A DNA stretch of 7,795 bases, from assembly GCA_005879095.1 (NCBI GenBank), contig VBLM01000525.1:1-7795 (forward strand). Direction: 5' to 3'. The notes under the pieces were generated by a model that ran no database searches, was not told the DNA's origin, and worked only from the letters and a program-made list of their open reading frames with translations. Within the stretch, counting starts at the first letter, position 1. Each line of letters begins with the position of its first letter. Source of the stretch: Deltaproteobacteria bacterium. Its GTDB lineage: Bacteria; Myxococcota; Myxococcia; Myxococcales; 40CM-4-68-19. Positions 1 to 5,650 of this stretch are shown piece by piece. Position numbers and translations under genes: made by a program.

Positions 1-1
1 C

Positions 2-489
2 GAGGATCACCTGGTCGTGCGCGACGAAGGCAGCGCCAACGGCGTCTTCGTCAAGGTGCGCGACTCGGTTCCGCTGGAGCCGGGCGATTTCTTCGTCGCC
101 GGCGAGCGGCTCTTCCGCTACGACGGGCCCACCGACCTGCCGAGGAACGGCGAGGGCGACACCCCGTTCCTCGGCGCGCCGCGGCCGCAGGGAAACGCGG
201 TGCGGGTGAGCGAGATCCTGGCGGGCGGAAAGACCGGCCGCACCTGCAACCGCGCCGGGCCGGTCATCGCCATCGGCCGGACCGGGTGCGACATGAACTT
301 CCCCTCGGACGCGCTGATGGCTGCGAAGCACACCGAAGTCCGCATCAGCGAGGACGGCACTGCAACCCTGGTCGATCTCGGCGCCGGCCCATCGGGGGTG
401 TTCGTGCGGGTGCGCGCCCAGAGCCAGCACGATCTGCAGGGCGGCGACATCGTCATGGTCGGCGACCAGATCCTGCGCGTCGAAGTCGG

Positions 490-493
<4 letters not shown>
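2..493 (+). CDS. Tandem-FHA domain protein, C-terminal part (5' end outside window)
   Basis: This is the C-terminal 163 residues of a protein that reads open from the first base of the window, so its start is missing. The GTG at 17 lies inside an FHA motif and is not a start. FHA domains are phosphothreonine-peptide binding modules. Residues 1-42 are the end of one FHA domain, with an intact GSANGVF loop at residues 10-16. Residues about 64-162 form a second FHA-like domain with the GR motif at 92-93 and a strand ending in VGDQILRVEVG. In this second domain the usual Ser of S-x-x-H is Ala (AAKH), and the usual N-G is S-G within GAGPSGVF, so phosphopeptide binding may be lost. The protein is a paralogue of the FHA protein at 2176-3333, with the same order and ending. 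Its TAA overlaps the stop codon of the convergent kinase gene, which is a likely upstream signalling partner by context only. Confidence 0.88.
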
Positions 494-1950
<1,457 letters not shown>

Positions 1951-1952
1951 GT

Positions 1953-1959
1953 CCCTCCC
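1953..1959 (-). promoter_or_regulatory. Shine-Dalgarno of the kinase gene
   Basis: Read on the minus strand, GGGAGGG lies two bases before the ATG at 1950-1948. The core spacing is short but this is the only purine-rich site nearby. The in-frame GTG 30 bases upstream (1980-1978) is preceded by a C-rich stretch with no such site. This decides the start in favour of the ATG. Confidence 0.6.
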
Positions 1960-1983
1960 GGCGCGGCGAAAGCTTGGCACACA

Positions 1984-1999
1984 AGCGGGGGTAGTACCA
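1984..1999 (-). promoter_or_regulatory. Candidate sigma54 (-24/-12) promoter of the kinase gene
   Basis: The minus strand reads TGGTACTACCCCCGCT. It keeps the invariant GG (1998-1997), exactly ten bases, then GC (1986-1985), and matches the consensus TGGCACG-N4-TTGCW at most informative positions. The TT before GC is CC here. Transcription would start near 1973, leaving a leader of about 23 nt that contains the Shine-Dalgarno. Myxobacteria use many sigma54 promoters. Short matches arise by chance in GC-rich DNA, so this is tentative. Confidence 0.3.
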
Positions 2000-2000
2000 A

Positions 2001-2124
2001 CGTTGACGTGGTCGTGATCGTTGACGGCGACGGCGACGGCGACGTGGCCGTTGACGCAGCCCGACGATCGCCCACGGCCACGTTCACGTCGCCGTCGCCG
2101 TCTACGATCACGACCACGTCAACG
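2001..2124. repeat. Long imperfect inverted repeat (51-nt arms, 22-nt loop)
   Basis: The left arm (2001-2051) and right arm (2074-2124) are reverse complements at 47 of 51 positions. The outer 21 bases match perfectly, then comes one mismatch at 2022, 16 matching bases, three mismatches at 2039-2041, and 10 matching bases. The loop is 2052-2073. Inside the arms is a run of the hexamer GACGGC. The element fills most of the spacer between the divergent kinase and FHA genes and could fold into a cruciform or a very stable RNA hairpin. No flanking target-site duplication is visible. It could be a dispersed palindromic (REP/MITE-like) element or a dyad operator; the sequence alone does not decide. 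Confidence 0.93.
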
Positions 2125-2138
2125 CCCTTTCCGTATCC

Positions 2139-2168
2139 TTGACCCTCTCTCGGCGCGCGGAATACAAG
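2139..2168 (+). promoter_or_regulatory. Candidate sigma70-type promoter of the zinc-ribbon FHA gene
   Basis: TTGACC (2139-2144) matches the -35 consensus at five of six positions. It is followed after 18 bases by TACAAG (2163-2168), which matches TATAAT at four of six. The predicted start point falls at about 2175-2176, directly at the ATG at 2176. No Shine-Dalgarno is seen in the bases before the ATG, which agrees with a leaderless transcript. Prediction from sequence only. Confidence 0.35.
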
Positions 2169-2175
2169 AACACCC

Positions 2176-3333
2176 ATGGAATGCCCCCGCTGCGGCGCGA
2201 ACAACGAGACTGACGTCGGTTCCTGCCTTTCGTGCGGCGCTCCGATGGAAGAAGGCTTGCCCACGATGATGCAGAAGCCGGCGACGCCGCCGGCCGCGTC
2301 GGGCAAGACCGGGCCGCGGCTGGCGGCGGGCGCGCCGCCCAAGCAGTGCCCGAATTGCATGACGCTGAACGCGGCGACGTTCAAGTTCTGCGCGCGGTGC
2401 GGGACGCCGCTGGGCGCGACCGGCGCGCCGCAGCAGACCGCGACTCCAGCTCCGGCGAAGCCCGCCGCGAAGGCGACTGCGCCCGCGGCCCGGCCCGCCC
2501 CGCCCGCCGCCGCCCTGAAACCGGCTCCGCCTGCGGCAGCTGCGGCCAAGTCGGCGCCGGCCGCGACCAAGGCTGCTGCGCCGACCGCTACCAAGCCGCC
2601 GACTGCGGGCGCTCGCCCCGCCCCTCCGCCGCCGCCGAAACCCGTCACCGGCATCCGCGCTCCGCCGCCCGCGCCGCCCAAGCCGGCAGCTCCGGCGAAG
2701 CCCAGGGCGCGGCTGTCGGCGATCGCGCGCGACGGCAGCACCTCGGCCGATTTCGTCCTGATCAAGGACGAAACCAAGGTCGGCCGCCAGGTCGGCGACG
2801 GCGAGGTCAAGCTCGACAAGGACCCGTTCATCGCGCCGGTCCACGCCGTCTTCAAGTTCGAAGGGCCGCAGCTGGTGGTGCAGGACTCGGGCAGCGCCAA
2901 CGGCGTCTTCCTCTGGCTCAAGGAGCGGCAGCTCTCGTCCGGCGACGAGCTGCGCATCGGCCGCCAGCGGCTGCGCATCGAGTGGATGCCGGAAGAGCCC
3001 GAGGCTCTCGCCGACCAGCCGCTCTGGGGCAGCCCGAATCCCGGCTACACCGCGCGCGTCGTGCAGCTCCTCGAGGGCGGCGGCGAGGGCGACGTCTTCC
3101 CGCTGCGCACCGGCGACAACATGGTCGGCCGCGGCACCGGCGACGTCAGCTTCCCGCAGGACGGATACGTCTCGAGCAAGCACGCCACCATCACGGTGAC
3201 CGACGGCCAGATGGCGGTGAAGGACCTCGGCAGCGCCAACGGGACCTTCGTGCGCATCAACGGGCAGGCGCCGGTCAACGCCGGCGACCTGCTGCTGGTC
3301 GGCGAGCAGATCCTCCGCGTCGATCCGGCTTAG
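2176..3333 (+). CDS. Double zinc-ribbon, tandem-FHA domain protein
   Basis: This is a 385-residue, probably cytoplasmic phosphopeptide-binding protein. Two short zinc ribbons open the chain: C3/C6 with C17/C20, and C58/C61 with C72/C75. A long Ala/Pro/Lys linker follows (about 80-178). FHA domain 1 (about 180-269) has GR at 203-204 and GSANG at 239-243, but APVH at 220-223 where S-x-x-H is usual. FHA domain 2 (about 291-382) is canonical, with GRG at 318-320, SSKH at 333-336 and GSANGTF at 352-358. The ATG start sits right before the first zinc ribbon, so it fits the domain. No signal peptide or membrane helix is seen. It is a paralogue of the FHA protein at the window's left edge and is divergent from the Ser/Thr kinase, so it is a plausible reader of phosphothreonines made by that kinase (inference). 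Its TAG overlaps the stop of the convergent aminotransferase remnant. Confidence 0.93.
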   Translation: MECPRCGANNETDVGSCLSCGAPMEEGLPTMMQKPATPPAASGKTGPRLAAGAPPKQCPNCMTLNAATFKFCARCGTPLGATGAPQQTATPAPAKPAAKATAPAARPAPPAAALKPAPPAAAAAKSAPAATKAAAPTATKPPTAGARPAPPPPPKPVTGIRAPPPAPPKPAAPAKPRARLSAIARDGSTSADFVLIKDETKVGRQVGDGEVKLDKDPFIAPVHAVFKFEGPQLVVQDSGSANGVFLWLKERQLSSGDELRIGRQRLRIEWMPEEPEALADQPLWGSPNPGYTARVVQLLEGGGEGDVFPLRTGDNMVGRGTGDVSFPQDGYVSSKHATITVTDGQMAVKDLGSANGTFVRINGQAPVNAGDLLLVGEQILRVDPA

Positions 3334-4572
3334 GCCGCGGCGAGGGCCCGGACGGCGGCCACCGCCTTGTCCACCTCTTCGGGCGTGTTCATCAGCCCCG
3401 CGGAGAGACGCGCGTAGCTGATTGCGTAGGGGCTGGTGCTGGCGACGATCCGGCGCTCCAGCAGCCGGCCCACCACGTCGTCCGGCTTGACTCCCTCGAC
3501 TTCGAAGCAGTTGACGCCCGCCGACAACGCCGGGTCGCGCGGCGTGCGCAGCTTCACGCCGCGGATGGCCCCGAGGCCTTCCTTGCAGCGCTGGTTCAAC
3601 TCGCGGATGCGGGCGGCGACGGCTCGAAGGCCGTGAAACCGCCCGGCGTGACGCGGTTGGCGTTGGTCGGCCCGCGCGGCAGGCGGTCCTCCTTCCAGGC
3701 GTTGTACACCTCCATGTCGGAGAACGACGGCACCAGCGGCCTGAGGCGCGCCCACGCCGAAGGCCTGGCCCAGACGATGCCGGTGCCGCGCGGCGCGAAG
3801 ATCCACTTGTGCGTGCCGGCGCAGAAGAAGTCGCAGCCGAGCTCGGCCACCGATTCCTCCGCCGCGCCGAGGCCGTGCACGCCGTCCACGACCAGCAGCA
3901 CCCGCTCCGCTTCGGGACGCTGTTTGTTGGCTTCCTCGAGCGCCTGCGCGATCCGCCGCACCGGCAGCCTGATTCCGGTGCTGGAATGGACCCAGGTGAT
4001 CCCGAGCACGCGGGTCGCCGGTCGGATGGCCTGGCGGACGCGGTCGACGATTCCGTCGGCGGACGCGGTCGCGGCGTCGTCGAACAGAGCGAACTTCCGC
4101 ACCGACGCGCCGTTGCGCTCGGTCGAAAGCCGGATCGACTCGTGGTGGACGATGTGGTCGTGGGTGGTGACGAGGACTTCGTCGCCCGGCTTGAGCGGCA
4201 GGCCGTGGTAGACGAGGGTCAGGCCGGTGGTGGTGTTCGGCGTCAGCGCGATCTGATCCTGCGCCACGCCGAGATAGGCGGCAGCGTCTTCGCGCACCTT
4301 GCGCTGCATGTTCAGCGCCTCGCCCTCGAACATCCCGCGCTCGACGGTCAGGAACGGGTTGTCGTCGAGCGCCGTGCGGAAGGCCTCGATGGCGTCCCGG
4401 ACCGCATGTGGATGTAGCGCGGCGAAAGCCGGAACTGTGCTCTTACGCGGGACCAGTCATCGAGCCGCGGCGGGGCTGGAGTGCGCGTTTCGACCGCCGC
4501 GAGCAGCCGGCCCGGCAGGGGCAAGGCCGCGCCGTTGAGCGCGAGAAAACCACGACGCGAAGAATGTGGCAT
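3330..4572 (-). pseudogene. Tat-signal class V aminotransferase (PLP-dependent, isopenicillin-N-epimerase/cysteine-desulfurase-like), broken by two frame disruptions
   Basis: The homology runs through three frames. Frame A starts at the ATG at 4572 with a twin-arginine signal (SRRGFLAL) and continues to RYIHM near 4405. Frame B carries the centre: HPHAVRDAIEAF near 4414-4380, NTTTGL, the PLP Asp in VVDGVHGLG (3884-3886), the PLP Lys in GTHKW (3806-3808), and VTPGGFTAFE near 3625. Frame C carries the C-terminus, from AVAARIRELNQRC to the TAA at 3330-3332. From memory of the family, a short stretch is missing at each junction, about 7-10 residues at the first and 15-20 at the second, so each looks like a small deletion and not a one-base error. 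All catalytic residues I can see remain. Fold class V enzymes include desulfurases, epimerases and transaminases; the substrate cannot be told. The gene lies 37 nt after the small exported-peptide gene, probably in the same operon. It is either a recent pseudogene or an assembly error. Confidence 0.85.
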
Positions 4573-4575
4573 GAG

Positions 4576-4598
4576 GGCCCCCAAGGTCGGCGGGGGCC
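4576..4598 (-). other. GC-rich hairpin just upstream of the aminotransferase start
   Basis: GGCCCCC (4576-4582) and GGGGGCC (4592-4598) can pair as a 7-bp all-GC stem with a 9-nt loop. It lies between the peptide stop (4610) and the aminotransferase ATG (4572), four bases before that ATG. No U-run follows on the minus strand, so it is not a standard intrinsic terminator. It could mask the ribosome binding region or attenuate downstream expression. Confidence 0.4.
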
Positions 4599-4609
4599 AT
4601 CCTACGCCT

Positions 4610-4762
4610 TCAGCAGTTGTTGATCGCCTGCGTGCAGACGGCGGGCACCGTGCTCGCGGCGGCGTGAGCCGCCCTGGGCGCCGGCGCGTACGCCTGAAGC
4701 GCCGCGGCAGCCGCGCCGATCGCGATGGCGATGAGCCTCTGACGCCAGTTGAGTCTTGCCAT
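4610..4762 (-). CDS. Small exported peptide of unknown function (50 aa)
   Basis: I do not recognise a family. The ATG at 4762-4760 has a strong Shine-Dalgarno (AGGAG, six bases upstream). The 50 residues look like an export signal plus a very short mature part: a basic N-region (MARLNWRQR), a hydrophobic core (LIAIAIGAAAAAL, residues 10-22), and an Ala/Pro-rich region with a possible signal peptidase I site after AHA (residue 34). The remainder would be about 16 residues ending in CTQAINNC, with cysteines at 43 and 50 that could form a small disulfide loop. The hydrophobic core might instead stay as a membrane anchor. It follows the ECF sigma gene by 73 nt on the same strand and precedes the aminotransferase by 37 nt. 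An in-frame ATG at 4834 would give 74 residues but lacks a comparable ribosome site. Coding status rests on the ribosome site and signal-like composition. Confidence 0.6.
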   Translation of the reverse strand: MARLNWRQRLIAIAIGAAAAALQAYAPAPRAAHAAASTVPAVCTQAINNC

Positions 4763-4768
4763 GACCTT

Positions 4769-4773
4769 CTCCT
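4769..4773 (-). promoter_or_regulatory. Shine-Dalgarno of the small exported peptide
   Basis: AGGAG on the minus strand, with a six-base spacer to the ATG at 4762-4760. This is the best ribosome site in the window. It supports the 50-residue form over the longer in-frame start at 4834, which lies one base after the sigma-factor stop codon. Confidence 0.65.
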
Positions 4774-4835
4774 CGCCTGCTTGGATGCTTCTCTTCAACG
4801 TTCGATTCACTCTACGGATCTGACACCGCTGCATT

Positions 4836-5477
4836 TCACCCGGTTAAACGCTCGAAAAGCTGGGCTTTTACCTTGGCCCGGAAGCGCTCGAGCCGCATCG
4901 TGACCGCGCTCTTGCCGACGCCCATGCGAAGCGCGATCTCGCGTGCCGAGAGGGTGCCCTCGAGATAGAAGAGGCGCACGGTCTCCTTCTCGGGGCCCTC
5001 GCGCAGGCCGTCGATCACCTCGCGGACCGCGCGCAGCTCGGCCTCTTTCTCCAGCACCTGCGAGGCTGCCGGGACGTGGTCTTCGAGCAGCTGCGACTGG
5101 CGGGTGGCGTCTTCGGCTGCCTTCAAGTGCGTCGAGCGGCTCGTCAGGTAGCTGCGGGCGCGGTTTCTCGCGATGGTGAAGAGCCAGGCGGCGAAACGCT
5201 CGCGGTCCTTGAGGGAGGCGAGGGCGCGGAAGGCGCGGACGAAGGCCTCTTGCACGACGTCCTCGGCCTCGTCGGCGTCGAGCTCGGAGAAGGAGCCCGC
5301 CAGCCGCGAGACTGCCGGCCGGTAGCGCCGGTACAACTCCTCTTCGGCCGCCTTGCTGCGGATGCCGCCCGCGAGCGCGCGGGACACCAGCGTGGCGTCC
5401 TTCACGCGTCCGTCGAGGAGCGTCAGAACTGGGCGAACGGGCTCTTCGCGGAGGGCTCGGTTCGTCGCGAGGGTCAT
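4836..5477 (-). CDS. ECF-type RNA polymerase sigma factor (sigma70 family)
   Basis: This 213-residue protein has the two-domain layout of extracytoplasmic-function sigma factors, which direct RNA polymerase to specific promoters. Region 2 spans about 47-112 (LYRRYRPAVSRLAGSF, then DEAEDVVQEAFVRAFRAL, then RFAAWLFTIARNRARSYL). Region 4 spans about 150-207, with a helix-turn-helix (LSAREIALRMGVGKSAVTMR). A variable linker joins them, and a 46-residue N-terminal extension precedes region 2. There is no region 1.1 or 3. The ATG at 5477 fits the family length; the ribosome site before it (AAGAGAC) is weak. No anti-sigma gene follows. Instead comes a 50-residue exported peptide, then the Tat aminotransferase, which together form the likely operon. 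It is divergent from mutS2. Its ECF group and target promoters are not assignable by eye. Confidence 0.93.
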   Translation of the reverse strand: MTLATNRALREEPVRPVLTLLDGRVKDATLVSRALAGGIRSKAAEEELYRRYRPAVSRLAGSFSELDADEAEDVVQEAFVRAFRALASLKDRERFAAWLFTIARNRARSYLTSRSTHLKAAEDATRQSQLLEDHVPAASQVLEKEAELRAVREVIDGLREGPEKETVRLFYLEGTLSAREIALRMGVGKSAVTMRLERFRAKVKAQLFERLTG

Positions 5478-5650
5478 GTCTCTTAGCAGACGGCGTGCCT
5501 ATGCCAGCCTGTGCGGTGGCTCTCAGTGAAATCAACGAGTTAGGCGGTTGGTGGCCTCAGTCACGACCTGCGCGCACATGACATTCGTGTCGCGCCGGCC
5601 CTTCTTGCCCCGTGACGAGTCTCACTCCTGCGGATAAGTTCCGCGGCCCG
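5478..5650. other. Divergent intergenic region between the sigma factor and mutS2
   Basis: These 173 bases must hold the promoters for both genes. I find no convincing -35/-10 pair with normal spacing, no sigma54 GG-N10-GC site and no obvious ECF-type -35 on either strand. A small dyad, GACA-TTCG-TGTC, lies near 5580-5592; it is short and may be chance. A GATAAG at 5633-5638 resembles a -10 for mutS2 but has no well-spaced -35. Confidence 0.4.

Noticed and set aside
2001..2124. CRISPR array or intrinsic terminator
   Set aside because: There are only two arms in inverted orientation and no regular spacers. The arms are far longer than a terminator stem, no U-run follows, and the site lies upstream of both genes.
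2232..4211. 659-codon open frame on the plus strand
   Set aside because: It is shifted against the zinc-ribbon FHA gene, then runs antisense to the aminotransferase. Composition is Arg/Ala/Gly noise with no recognisable motif.
3596..4333. Programmed frameshifting in the aminotransferase
   Set aside because: There is no slippery heptamer at the junctions, and residues expected in the family seem absent at both, which fits deletions and not recoding.
4763..4834. N-terminal extension of the small peptide from the ATG at 4834
   Set aside because: It starts one base after the sigma stop, so coupling is possible, but the second ATG has a much better Shine-Dalgarno and gives a normal signal-peptide N-region.
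5612..5650. GTG at 5612 as the mutS2 start
   Set aside because: In frame, but it adds 13 residues not expected before the conserved opening and has no ribosome site. It is kept only as an alternative.
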